Source of the DNA: Mobilitalea torta
GTDB taxonomy: Bacteria > Bacillota > Clostridia > Lachnospirales > Lachnospiraceae
DNA: 64,000 nucleotides
NCBI RefSeq assembly: GCF_050433395.1
Contig: NZ_JBNPXH010000011.1
Coordinates: 1-64,000 of the forward strand
Direction of reading: 5' to 3'
Below, piece by piece: positions 34,519 through 42,872 of the stretch; the first letter of the stretch is position 1; each line of letters starts with the position of its first letter. The notes beneath the pieces were generated by a model. That model made no database searches, was not told the origin of the DNA, and saw only the letters and a program-made list of their open reading frames with translations. The position numbers were made by a program, and so were the translations under genes.

Positions 34519-34857
34519 TCATTCTTTTTCCTCCTTCAGTGATTCAGGTTCGCGCCGCCGCACATCGCACATACAGACGCCGATGGGGTCATAGGGCGTC
34601 TGCTCCCGGTAAAACCAGCCGCAGCCGCCGCAGTCGCTGGGGGGCGCCTCCCCCGGTATGGCGGGTTTGCAATGGGGGCAGCTCTCCTGCTCCGCCGTGG
34701 CGAAGGGGCGGCCCTCGCCGGTATATTCCGGGCGTTCCTCAAAATCGGGGTAGGCCGGGTAGCTCTCGTCAAGCTGCTCGTCGTACTCAAGGTAAACGGG
34801 AAACTCCCGGCCTCCCGCCCGGTACACCTTATAAGGCTCCTTTTGCTCCAGGCGCAT
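34519..34857 (-). CDS. Small cysteine-rich element protein
   Basis: The 112-residue acidic protein starts with MRLEQKEPYKVYRAGGREFPVYLEYDEQ. It has two Cys clusters, CPHCKPAIPG and DCGGCGWFYREQTPYDPIGVCMCD, that could bind a metal. It is a familiar companion of conjugative elements in gut Clostridia but has no assigned role. AAAGGAGCG precedes the start. Confidence 0.65.
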   Translation of the reverse strand: MRLEQKEPYKVYRAGGREFPVYLEYDEQLDESYPAYPDFEERPEYTGEGRPFATAEQESCPHCKPAIPGEAPPSDCGGCGWFYREQTPYDPIGVCMCDVRRREPESLKEEKE

Positions 34858-34893
34858 CCTTTCACGCTCCTTTCCGGGGCGGGGATATAAAAA

Positions 34894-34927
34894 CCCCTAT
34901 GATAGCTTTTCATTACTATCATAGGGG
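34894..34927 (-). terminator. Terminator of the LuxR-type regulator gene
   Basis: Perfect 12-bp arms CCCCTATGATAG/CTATCATAGGGG are followed on the minus strand by TTTTTATAT. It lies 57 bases after the regulator's stop. Confidence 0.75.
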
Positions 34928-34983
34928 CAAATACCTGTTTCCGGTAGTGACTTTTCACCCTCAAAAAGTCACGTTTTTTTAGC

Positions 34984-36165
34984 TCATAAAATGTATTTTG
35001 CAAGCTCCTCCCGGCCGGATATATATAGCTTTTCGTAAATCTCCAGCATGATGTTCTTGAGCCTGCCCACGGAAATACCATGCTGCCTGGCAACTTTGGC
35101 GTAAGGAACGCGCTGCGCCACAAGCAAAGCGAGGTGATATTCCCGCAGGGTCAGCATAAGCGTGATATTATCCTTCGTAAATTGGTTATGAAAAGTGATC
35201 CAGTTTTTCCAGGTGCGGTTCCATTGTCCGAGAACCGCGTCACGGCAGGCGGGAAACTCCCGTTCCAGACACTGCTCCATCAGACCTCCCAGCGCGGTAA
35301 CGACCTCCGCGAAGGGCGTGATAAAGCCGTGGGGCAGACAGATACGCATGGCGGAAAGCAGCCAGCGCCGGGCCTCGTCGTCCTGTCCGAGACAATGGCA
35401 GGCGACGGCACAGGTCACCCTCAGATAAATATCGGTCGTCGTGAATCCCTGCGGCTGTGCGGACAGGGTCAGGGCGGTCTGCGCCACGGCCAGCATGGCG
35501 TCATACCTATGTAAGCAGTGAAAATACTTCGCCCGCAAATAGAGGGCGTTGGGCTTCGCTTGCGGAGCGAGGGCGCTGAAATCTCCCTCCTTCAGCCAGT
35601 CGGGGGCCATGTTCGGCGCAATGATGCTCACGGCGGCGGTGGCAAGGGCCTGCTCCGCAAAAGCGGCGGCGGCACTGCCCTTGTGGATCTCCGCGCATTT
35701 TTTCAGATAAGCGTCGATCTCGGTGTAGGCGGGGTAATCCCCCAGGCTGACGGCCGCCGCAATCGTTATCGGGCAGGCGCGAAGCCGGGCCGCGTCGTCT
35801 CCCCGGGTTTTCTGAAAGCAGGCCATGGTCGTTTGAAAATCTCCCCGCAGATAGGCTATTTCGCCCTCGTATTGAAGCCGCATCCTTTCTTCCTTCACGG
35901 TATCCAGAACCGCGTCCGGCCTGTCGTGCGGCATGGTGTCGGGGGTAAACGCCAGAAGACGGGTAAGCTCGTCCGAAAGCGAGGGCCGGGGAGCCGGCTG
36001 CTCACGGCGTCGTTTATCGGCAGGCCGCCCGGCATGCTCCGGTATCAGCCACAGATTGCCCCTTTTGACAACGCCCTCGATTTTATTTTCCGCGCAGTAT
36101 AAGGTTATAATCCGGGTGCCCAGCCCCCATTTCTCCGCGGCCTCCTTCACGGTCAAATAAAGCAT
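34984..36165 (-). CDS. Two-headed regulator: excisionase/MerR-like N-terminus and LuxR-type C-terminus
   Basis: The 393-residue protein starts at ATG 36165 behind AAGGAGGTGGGCGGT. Residues 1-50 form a winged helix of the excisionase/MerR kind (MLYLTVKEAAEKWGLGTRIITLYCAENKI, then GNLWLIPE). The long middle is helical and TPR-like. The last 60 residues are a LuxR/GerE helix-turn-helix: LTLREYHLALLVAQRVPYAKVARQHGISVGRLKNIMLEIYEKL. It is probably a transcription regulator of the integrative element; the signal and targets are unknown. GC content is about 60 percent, unlike the flanking chromosome. Confidence 0.75.
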   Translation of the reverse strand: MLYLTVKEAAEKWGLGTRIITLYCAENKIEGVVKRGNLWLIPEHAGRPADKRRREQPAPRPSLSDELTRLLAFTPDTMPHDRPDAVLDTVKEERMRLQYEGEIAYLRGDFQTTMACFQKTRGDDAARLRACPITIAAAVSLGDYPAYTEIDAYLKKCAEIHKGSAAAAFAEQALATAAVSIIAPNMAPDWLKEGDFSALAPQAKPNALYLRAKYFHCLHRYDAMLAVAQTALTLSAQPQGFTTTDIYLRVTCAVACHCLGQDDEARRWLLSAMRICLPHGFITPFAEVVTALGGLMEQCLEREFPACRDAVLGQWNRTWKNWITFHNQFTKDNITLMLTLREYHLALLVAQRVPYAKVARQHGISVGRLKNIMLEIYEKLYISGREELAKYIL

Positions 36166-36369
36166 ACCGCCCACCTCCTTCATCCGTAACTATACAATCA
36201 ATATACTACTTTTATTTGCATATTGCAATTAAAAGAAATATACAAAAATAAATTGAAAATAAAAAATTGCCGGATGGTTTCTTTACCTCTGTCCGGCCAG
36301 CGCCCTGTTGCCGGAGCAATATGTATCTTTCACTTGGCAGACTGCGCCCATATAGAGCGCAAAAATAAA

Positions 36370-36394
36370 CGGGCAGGCGTTTCGTGCCTGCCCG
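36370..36394 (-). terminator. Terminator of the XRE regulator gene
   Basis: Arms CGGGCAGGC/GCCTGCCCG are followed on the minus strand by TTTATTTTTG, 23 bases after the gene's stop. Confidence 0.75.
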
Positions 36395-36416
36395 CTCATT
36401 TTATGTACCGCATGGC

Positions 36417-36764
36417 TCAGTTCTCTAATCTCCGGCGCATGCTTGTTTTAAGCGTCTTTGCCATGTCCGCGATAACCCGGATCTCCAGCTCGTCACAGTC
36501 GTCAATCGTCCTTGCGAGCTCGCCCTGGAACACAGCCTTGGCCTTGATGATGCTGTCGCATACCAGCTCGTCCAATGAAACCCCAAGCGCGTTTGCGATC
36601 TTCACAAGCGCGGGGAGGCTTACCTTGGTATTGCCGGTTTCAATATGGCTGGTATGGGTGGTGGACAAGCCGGCAAGCTCCGCCAGCCGCTCCTGACTCA
36701 TATTATCCCTTCTGAAACGTGCTTCCTTAATCCGCGCGCCTATGGCGCCGTAATCTAAAACCAC
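36417..36764 (-). CDS. XRE-family repressor-like regulator
   Basis: The 115-residue protein has an N-terminal Cro/C1 helix-turn-helix: IGARIKEARFRRDNMSQERLAELAGLSTTHTSHIETGNTKVSLPALVKIANALGVSLDEL. The C-terminal 45 residues are helical and may dimerise. It is divergent from the SLOG gene with 115 bases between the starts, a layout typical of a repressor acting on its neighbour. Confidence 0.85.
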   Translation of the reverse strand: MVLDYGAIGARIKEARFRRDNMSQERLAELAGLSTTHTSHIETGNTKVSLPALVKIANALGVSLDELVCDSIIKAKAVFQGELARTIDDCDELEIRVIADMAKTLKTSMRRRLEN

Positions 36765-36879
36765 TTTAACTCACCGTCCTTGATTTAACTCAACACTTGT
36801 ATTGTAGAAACACTTGGCTTACAATGTAACGGCGTGTATGCACACCGCGACCGTGTACTTAAATCAAGAGGTGAAAAAT

Positions 36880-37425
36880 ATGCTGACAACTTCCTGTGCC
36901 TTCACAGGACATCATCCCATGCGCTTTCCCTTTGGCTATGACGAGGAGGACGATCTATGTTTGCGTATACGAAATGCCATGCTCGTGCAGATCCTTGCTC
37001 TCTATGAAAACGGGGTAACGGACTTTTACTCGGATTGCGAGGTCGGGCCTTCCATGTGGGGAGCGGAGCTGGTGATCAGGCTGATGGAGAAATGCCCGCA
37101 GCTCCGGCTGTTCTGCATCCTGCCCTTTGAAGAACAGGCAACAAAATGGACGCCGGAGCTGCGGGAGCGGTATTTCGTCATCCTCGAAAAAAGCACCTCC
37201 AACCACCTGGTCACCACCCGCCCCACCAGGGATTGCCGCGCCCGGTGCAACCGTTATCTCGTCGACCGCGCCGGTTTCATCATCGCGGTCTATCAGAACG
37301 GCGAGGTGGCGCACCTTGAACCTGCCGCCCATCTTATCACATACGCCAGAAAAAAAGGACGGGGAATCATCACGATTGATCCGAACACGGCTGTCGTGAC
37401 TCCCATCACCTTAAAGGTGGAGTGA
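36880..37425 (+). CDS. SLOG/DUF1273-like (YpsA-type) protein
   Basis: The 181-residue protein starts at ATG 36880 after AAGAGGTGAAAAAT. The Rossmann-like SLOG pattern is visible: CAFTGHHPMRFPFGYDE at the start, GVTDFYSDCEVGPSMWGAELVIRL and RYLVDRAGFIIAVYQNGEVAHL. SLOG proteins bind nucleotides or nucleotide-derived ligands and occur often on mobile and defence islands. The Gly-rich GRGIITIDP near the end is typical. No partner effector gene is visible beside it. Confidence 0.8.
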   Translation: MLTTSCAFTGHHPMRFPFGYDEEDDLCLRIRNAMLVQILALYENGVTDFYSDCEVGPSMWGAELVIRLMEKCPQLRLFCILPFEEQATKWTPELRERYFVILEKSTSNHLVTTRPTRDCRARCNRYLVDRAGFIIAVYQNGEVAHLEPAAHLITYARKKGRGIITIDPNTAVVTPITLKVE

Positions 37426-37488
37426 TTTTTATGTTTTTTACTCTGCCGTTGAGAATTCTTAGAGTGGGAGCTTCGCCTTCACGGTCCA

Positions 37489-37920
37489 TCATGAACCCTC
37501 CCATGGTTCACAATAGGTGATATTGCTCTTGTTGTACATGTAATCGTGATTGGTGTAATAATACATTTCCAACTGGCTGTAAACGCCGGGCGACAGGGAG
37601 CGGGTAAACGTAATGCCGTTGGTAGTCGTGCCGTAGTCGAGCTGGTCCCACTGGCCGGTCAGCGTCATGCCGCCGCCTGAGTTGGGGTCAGCCACAAAGA
37701 AAACAATGGCAGCCCAGGATGATTCGGCTCCGGTGGAGTCAACGGCTTTGACTCGGACAGTGTTCTTGCCCAGCGGATAGGCCGAGCTGGTCTGCGCCGG
37801 CCGCCCCTCCCAAACATAGGTGATTGCGTCGCCATCGGGATCGGTGCTGGAAGCGGTGATGGTGATCGCCGTGCCGGGAGGCACCGCGTTGCCGCTGCCC
37901 GTCACTGATCCGGGCGCGGT
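37489..37920 (-). pseudogene. Fragment of a secreted Ig/PKD-like domain protein
   Basis: The frame gives about 140 residues of a PKD/Ig-like fold: NAVPPGTAITITASSTDPDGDAITYVWEG, LGKNTVRVKAVDSTGAESSWAAIVFFVADPNSGGG, then QWDQLDYGTTTNGITFTRSLSPGVYSQLEMYYYTNHD. There is no signal peptide; the 5' part is replaced by an ardA start in another frame, joined around GCGCCCGGATC. The jump from MTLTG to QWDQLD suggests an internal deletion too. It is debris of a large surface protein. Confidence 0.65.
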
Positions 37921-38044
37921 CCATCGCGTCCTGTATCTCATCCCGGCTCGCGGGGAGATTCAGGTAAGCGCCTGCATAACCGGCCGCGTCATACAGGTCC
38001 GACCGCATGAGGGTCACGACCATCACTTTTTCTTTCTCTGACAT
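37905..38044 (-). pseudogene. ArdA-like antirestriction protein, N-terminal stub
   Basis: From ATG 38044, after GGAGATGATCAA, the frame reads MSEKEKVMVVTLMRSDLYDAAGYAGAYLNLPASRDEIQDAMDRARI, the start of conjugative-element ArdA proteins, which mimic DNA to block type I restriction. After about 46 residues the sequence runs into the PKD fragment. The rest of ArdA is not found nearby. Confidence 0.65.
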
Positions 38045-38109
38045 TTGATCATCTCCATTCGGTTGAAATACAAAAAGAGCCTTTCAGCTTCATCAGAAAC
38101 CAAAGGGCG

Positions 38110-38436
38110 CTACATATTTAATTGCATACCCTGGTCAGGGTACAGGATGGCGTAGCGGGAAGTTTGGACGCAGGCGACGTCCTGACTTTCTATGAGCTCC
38201 GGATGATTCTTGATCCATTCCAGATCCTCGGCGGTGATATCTTCGGGTTCGCCCTCGCCCCAGCGGTAGGATTTCACGATGACCGTGATGTAATCGAAGC
38301 AGCCGCAGTCCTCCACCAGTTCTCTGTAGAGCGTGGAATTCTGAATGTCCTCCACTTCGGGGACGCCGCTCACGATTCCGGCGTCGCGGATGCCGGTGTT
38401 GGTTTCCAGCCCGACCAGCGAGAATACCTTGCTCAA
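38110..38436 (-). CDS. Hypothetical element protein
   Basis: The 108-residue acidic protein starts at TTG 38436, which overlaps nothing but sits two bases past the upstream stop with GGGAGGG as ribosome site. Sequence examples are SKVFSLVGLETNTGIRDAGIV, ELVEDCGCFDYITVIVKSYRWGEGEPEDITAEDLEWIKNHPELI. It travels with the next upstream gene in integrative elements of gut Clostridia; no function is known. Confidence 0.6.
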   Translation of the reverse strand: MSKVFSLVGLETNTGIRDAGIVSGVPEVEDIQNSTLYRELVEDCGCFDYITVIVKSYRWGEGEPEDITAEDLEWIKNHPELIESQDVACVQTSRYAILYPDQGMQLNM

Positions 38437-38437
38437 G

Positions 38438-38947
38438 CTACATCCCTCCCAGCACAGGGTCTCCGTATTCGGGATCGGAAAAGCTGTTTTTGAATTCCTG
38501 TTCCGGCTTGACGGAATAATTTTTGCCGCTGTCCCAAAAGCTGACGTAGATTTCACCGTCCTGCGTTTTAATAGGACGCTGTTCGAAGCCCTCTCCATAC
38601 CCATCAGAGTTCTGACCGTACACATAATCCAACAGCTCGGCCGTTTCCTCTCCGGACAGAGGTTCCGTCAGTCCCGCGGTCATGACGCCCCACAGCTCTC
38701 CGTCGTGGACCTCCACCGATGGGTACAGGCTGTGGACCTTTTCTTTCAGAGGGCCGTCGTCAAGATATTCCGCAAGGCCGCGGTCGTTTTCAAAATGCCG
38801 GTTCTCCCTGGCGATGGCGGCGAGGATCGCGTCCTCATGTGCCACAGCTTCCGCGGGAGTGATTTCCTCCGCAAAGTCATCCGACCCGTATTCGGGATAG
38901 GTGACGATCTTCAGAGGGAAAAAGATACGCATCATCTCGTTTGCCAT
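38438..38947 (-). CDS. Hypothetical element protein
   Basis: The 169-residue acidic protein starts at ATG 38947 after GGAGGAAAACAAA. It reads MMRIFFPLKIVTYPEYGSDDFAEEITPAEAVAHEDAILAAI and ends with GEIYVSFWDSGKNYSVKPEQEF. It is translationally coupled to the next gene. I know it only as a recurring conjugative-element protein; no motif or membrane segment is present. Confidence 0.6.
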   Translation of the reverse strand: MANEMMRIFFPLKIVTYPEYGSDDFAEEITPAEAVAHEDAILAAIARENRHFENDRGLAEYLDDGPLKEKVHSLYPSVEVHDGELWGVMTAGLTEPLSGEETAELLDYVYGQNSDGYGEGFEQRPIKTQDGEIYVSFWDSGKNYSVKPEQEFKNSFSDPEYGDPVLGGM

Positions 38948-39010
38948 TTTGTTTTCCTCCGATCTTTTTGTTTTCAATGTGACGCGATTTTGAAAAAGGG
39001 CATAAAAAAA

Positions 39011-39044
39011 AGCGGGCGTATCTTCGTTTGAAAATACGCCCGCT
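39011..39044 (-). terminator. Intrinsic terminator upstream of the element genes
   Basis: Arms AGCGGGCGTAT/ATACGCCCGCT are followed on the minus strand by TTTTTTTT. It stops transcription arriving from the tRNA-Ala side. Its sequence context resembles the terminator at 36370-36394. Confidence 0.75.
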
Positions 39045-39170
39045 CATTATGCCTGTTTTCCGTATTCAGTTGTTTACGGTGGTTCAAATCCCTCCAGTAT
39101 GCCGAAAATAGCCGATGTCATCTGTGAAATTAAGGGGTGAAAAATCGAGGGTGAAAACCCCCGAAAAGGC

Positions 39171-39202
39171 AGATGCCATGCGGCTTTGACCGCATGGCAT
39201 CT
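39171..39202. terminator. 13-bp perfect hairpin downstream of tRNA-Ala
   Basis: AGATGCCATGCGG and CCGCATGGCATCT flank a six-base loop, 21 bases past the tRNA 3' end. It is followed on the minus strand by GCCTTTTC, so it can terminate the tRNA transcript. Confidence 0.6.
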
Positions 39203-39222
39203 ATATACACCTAAAATTTTGC

Positions 39223-39295
<73 letters not shown>

Positions 39296-39370
39296 ATATA
39301 TAATGCACATAAATCATTATAAAAGATGCCGGGATATCAGTCAACAAAAATATTAATCCGGAGTAAAAAA

Positions 39371-40876
39371 TTAAATATAATATAAATTCTCGGAAGGATA
39401 TACCGCATCACAGGTAACATCAATTCCAAGCTTCTTTAAAATCTGCTCATCATTGCGGTTCAGCATTACGGTGCAGTGAGCCTGCACGCCGGAAAGTGCT
39501 GATAATTTATCGTAAGCCAGCTGGGCCGTGGGATTTGTTACGGCACAGATGCTCAGGGCAATGAGGATTTCATTGGCATTCAAACAGGTGATCTTGCTGC
39601 GCAGATCCCGTTCCTTCAGGGTCCGGATGGTATTTAAAATCAAGGGTGACAGCAGGAAGATCTCATCCCCGATTCCGGCCAGGTATTTGATGGCATTCAG
39701 CAGCGCGGCAGAGTTGCAGTCCATGGTTGCGGAGCCCTTGCCGGTAATTATGGTCCCGTCCTCAAGCTCAAAGGCAATTACCGATACGGTTTCGTTATCA
39801 GAGGAGGCTTCTTTTAGCTTGGCGGCATACTCCCTGGCGGGAAGAACACAGCCCCGGTCCTCCTGCTTCAAGCCGACTTCCTCCAGAATTACCTTCATAC
39901 GGGTAACGGCTTCCTCATCCAGCAGACCCTTCTTAAAATCGCAAATAGTCGAAAAATAGCGGCGGATGATCTCCTGCCGGGAGGCTTCAATCACCGTGGC
40001 ATCATCGATAATACCATAGCCCACACGGTTTACACCCATGTCGGTGGGAGACTGGTAGATGGATTCCTTGCCGGTAATCTTCTCAATAATGCGTTTGATC
40101 ACCGGGAACATCTCCAGATCCCGGTTGTAGTTCACACTGACCTCATGATAGCGCTCAAAATGGAAGTTATCAATCATATTGACATCCTTCAGATCCACGG
40201 TGGCGGCTTCATAGGCAATGTTAAGGGGGTGCTTCAGCGGCATATTCCACACCGGAAAGGTCTCAAACTTGGAATAACCGGCATTGCGTCCCCGTTTATA
40301 TTCGTGATAAAGCTGGTTCAGACAGGTGGCCAGCTTACCGCTGTTGGCGCCGGGCGCGGTCACCACCACAATGGGCTTCGTGGTCGTGATATAAGGATTG
40401 ATGCCATAACCGTTCTCGCTTACAATAGTATCCACATCGGCAGGATAGCCGGGGATGGTGGCGTGGGTATATACCTTAATATTGCGGCGCTCCAGCTTGT
40501 TAATGAATACAGTGGTAGCAGGCTGCTTGCTGTAGCGGGTGATTACCACGCTGTTAACCTCCAGGCTGTAGCTGCGCAGGTCGTCCAGCAGACGAAGCAC
40601 CTCCATATCATAAGTAATACCAAAATCACCGCGGATTTTATTCCGTTCAATATCGCCGGCGTAGACACAGATGATGATCTCAGCCTGATCCTTCAGCTTT
40701 TGAAGTAATTTGATTTTAGCGTCCTCGTCGAAGCCCGGCAGTACACGCTTGGCATGCTTGTCCCCGATCAATTTTCCCCCGAATTCCAGGTAGAGCTTAT
40801 CATAGTGATTCACCCTTTCCAAAATAAACTGGGACTGCTCATCAATATATTTTTGCGGATCAAAACCGATTTTCAT
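39371..40876 (-). CDS. DUF1846 domain protein
   Basis: The 501-residue cytoplasmic protein matches DUF1846, conserved in anaerobic Firmicutes and of unknown biochemical role. The N-terminus KIGFDPQKYIDEQSQFILERVNHYDKLYLEFGGKLIGDKHAKRVLPGFDED is the family signature. VVVTAPGANSGKLATCLNQLYHEYKRG is a nucleotide-binding-like loop. Length is normal. AAAGGAGG precedes the ATG. Its gene is between its own promoter region and the tRNA; no operon partner is visible. Confidence 0.92.
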   Translation of the reverse strand: MKIGFDPQKYIDEQSQFILERVNHYDKLYLEFGGKLIGDKHAKRVLPGFDEDAKIKLLQKLKDQAEIIICVYAGDIERNKIRGDFGITYDMEVLRLLDDLRSYSLEVNSVVITRYSKQPATTVFINKLERRNIKVYTHATIPGYPADVDTIVSENGYGINPYITTTKPIVVVTAPGANSGKLATCLNQLYHEYKRGRNAGYSKFETFPVWNMPLKHPLNIAYEAATVDLKDVNMIDNFHFERYHEVSVNYNRDLEMFPVIKRIIEKITGKESIYQSPTDMGVNRVGYGIIDDATVIEASRQEIIRRYFSTICDFKKGLLDEEAVTRMKVILEEVGLKQEDRGCVLPAREYAAKLKEASSDNETVSVIAFELEDGTIITGKGSATMDCNSAALLNAIKYLAGIGDEIFLLSPLILNTIRTLKERDLRSKITCLNANEILIALSICAVTNPTAQLAYDKLSALSGVQAHCTVMLNRNDEQILKKLGIDVTCDAVYPSENLYYI

Positions 40877-40975
40877 ACAACATTATCCTCCTTTGATTAT
40901 ACACCATTATTATATAATAATCTAAAATTTAAAAATGTCAAAGGACTTTTTTGTTTTTCGTAGAATTGCACTATA

Positions 40976-41012
40976 AAAAGGCCTGAGGCAAGCAATGGCC
41001 TCAGACCTTTTG
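40976..41012 (-). terminator. Terminator after the GH2 gene
   Basis: The stem AAAAGGCCTGAGGC with GCCTCAGACCTTTT (one mismatch) is followed by TTTTTATAG on the minus strand. It lies 17 bases past the GH2 stop. Confidence 0.75.
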
Positions 41013-41028
41013 GTGAAGAAAGATGATT

Positions 41029-42837
41029 CTAATCCCGAATTACAACATTATGACGGTATTGGCTGTTAATCTCCCGAATCTTTTCGGGGGAACATTTCGG
41101 CTCCCGATGATAGGTCAGAAGCCCGTTGCTTTCCTGTTCCACATCGGAAAGCTGGGTATAGCAGAAGCCGTAAATATAATCCGATTGCATAATATTATCA
41201 ATGACAAAGCGGTATTGCTTTAAGAACTCCTCTTCACTGTCCGCACTGGTGTAGCCCCAGCTGTTCTGTTCCGAATTGTTGTAACGGATTCCGCCGCATT
41301 CTGTAATGAGAATGGGCTGTCCTTCGTATTTATAAGGCGGAGCGAAGATGCTCCTTCCGGCGGAGCAGGGGGAGAGCATGACGGGAAGCTCCCTGGTAAA
41401 GCGCTGGAAGAGCTTTTGTTTGCCCGGCTCCTTTTCTGTGCCATGAGAATAGTTGTGAATGGCACAGATATCGGTTTTGGTAAGCTCCCATCCGTCATTA
41501 TTGATCACCAGCCTGGAAGGATCCAGGGCTTTCAACATATGATACACAGAAACGGTATAGTCCTGCTGGAGCGCGTTTCGCCCGATATCGGGAACCGCCC
41601 AGCTTTCATTAAAGGGAACCCAGGTTATGATGGAGGGGTGGTTGTAATCTCTTTCAATAATCTCCATCCATTCCTTCATATAACGCATGACAGCGCTGTC
41701 GGTAAAGAGGCAGGCGGCGGGAAGCTCTTCCCAGACCAGATAGCCCAGCCGGTCCGCCCAATAGAGGAATCTGGGGTCTTCCGTCTTCTGATGCTTCCGG
41801 CATCCGTTAAAGCCCATTTCCTTCATAATCGTAATATCATACTGAAAGGCTTCATCGCTGGGGGCCGTCAGGATTCCTTCGGGCCAGTATCCCTGATCCA
41901 GAACCAGCTTCTGATAATAGGGATGGTTGTTCAGATAGACCATTCCGTTTTCTGTATGAATCTTTCTCATGCCGAAATAGCTTTCTGCCCGGTCCAATTC
42001 CCTGCCGTTTTGTTTCAGCACAAAGCGGATATCATAGAGGGCGGGATTTTCGGGAGTCCAGGAGCGGTTGGCGCCGTGGGTGTTGGTGTGAAAGATCTTA
42101 TCTCCTGCCAGATGGATACTCCTCTTAAATACGGTGCTGCTGGAAACGGAGTAGCAGTCATTGGAAATGATCTCTTCGCCAAAGGTAATTACCGTCTCCA
42201 GGGTCATGCCGGGAAGCAGTCCGCTGAAGGTGCATTCCAGATTCAGAATATCCTGATCGAAATCGGAAGTCATTTTAATTCTGGTGATATGGATGGGATC
42301 CACCGGCTCCAGCCAGACGGTCTGCCAGATTCCGGAGGTCCTGGTGTACCAGATTCCGGCGCTTTTCTCCTCCCAGAACTGTTTTCCCCTGGGAATGGTC
42401 TCGTCGGCAGCGGGATCCTCAACATAGACGGCAATACTGTGCTCTGTCAGGGAGCTGTCGAGACAATGAGTGATGTCAAAGGCAAAGGAGGAGCTTCCTC
42501 CCTCATGCTCTCCGCACAGGGCTTCGTCGATGTAGACCCTGCAGCGGTAATCCACACCGCCGAAATGCAGCAGGATATTCCGATCCTGCCATTTTGCGGG
42601 AAGGGTAAAGGTCCGCCGGTAAAAGCACCGGTTATGGACGGAAGTGTCCTGTATCCCGCTGAGCTTGCTTTCAAAACAGAAAGGAACCTCTATCTTTCGG
42701 GACAGGGGATGGGAGAGCTTCTCCCAATGGCAGCTTCTGGCCTGATCCAGATCATCAAAGTCAAAATCCCAGGTGCCGTTCAGGCATTGCCATTCCTTCC
42801 GGACGAATTGGGGACGCGGGTATTCGGTACGTAACAT
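41029..42837 (-). CDS. GH2 family glycoside hydrolase
   Basis: The 602-residue enzyme has no signal peptide and so acts in the cytoplasm on imported sugars. The GH2 layout is complete: the sugar-binding jelly roll (RTEYPRPQFVRKEWQCLNGTWDFDFDD, FYRRTFTLP, GGVDYRCRVYIDEALCGEHEGG), an Ig-like domain, and the barrel with acid/base Glu in PFNESW and nucleophile Glu in LITECGG. Specificity within GH2 (beta-galactosidase, beta-glucuronidase, arabinosidase-like) cannot be told from this. It is downstream of the GH43 gene with a 35-base gap and CAGGAGG site, hence one operon. Confidence 0.9.
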   Translation of the reverse strand: MLRTEYPRPQFVRKEWQCLNGTWDFDFDDLDQARSCHWEKLSHPLSRKIEVPFCFESKLSGIQDTSVHNRCFYRRTFTLPAKWQDRNILLHFGGVDYRCRVYIDEALCGEHEGGSSSFAFDITHCLDSSLTEHSIAVYVEDPAADETIPRGKQFWEEKSAGIWYTRTSGIWQTVWLEPVDPIHITRIKMTSDFDQDILNLECTFSGLLPGMTLETVITFGEEIISNDCYSVSSSTVFKRSIHLAGDKIFHTNTHGANRSWTPENPALYDIRFVLKQNGRELDRAESYFGMRKIHTENGMVYLNNHPYYQKLVLDQGYWPEGILTAPSDEAFQYDITIMKEMGFNGCRKHQKTEDPRFLYWADRLGYLVWEELPAACLFTDSAVMRYMKEWMEIIERDYNHPSIITWVPFNESWAVPDIGRNALQQDYTVSVYHMLKALDPSRLVINNDGWELTKTDICAIHNYSHGTEKEPGKQKLFQRFTRELPVMLSPCSAGRSIFAPPYKYEGQPILITECGGIRYNNSEQNSWGYTSADSEEEFLKQYRFVIDNIMQSDYIYGFCYTQLSDVEQESNGLLTYHREPKCSPEKIREINSQYRHNVVIRD

Positions 42838-42872
42838 AAGTAAAACCTCCTGGTTAAAAAATGGTTGTCAAA

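Noticed and set aside
39061..39110. GGTTCAAATCCCTCC resembles a tRNA T-arm and 3' end, perhaps an attachment-site remnant.
   Set aside because: The stem has a mismatch, the rest of a tRNA is absent, and it does not match the neighbouring tRNA-Ala.
41416..42834. A 472-codon open frame antisense to the GH2 gene.
   Set aside because: The minus-strand frame has complete GH2 motifs; the antisense frame has no recognisable features.
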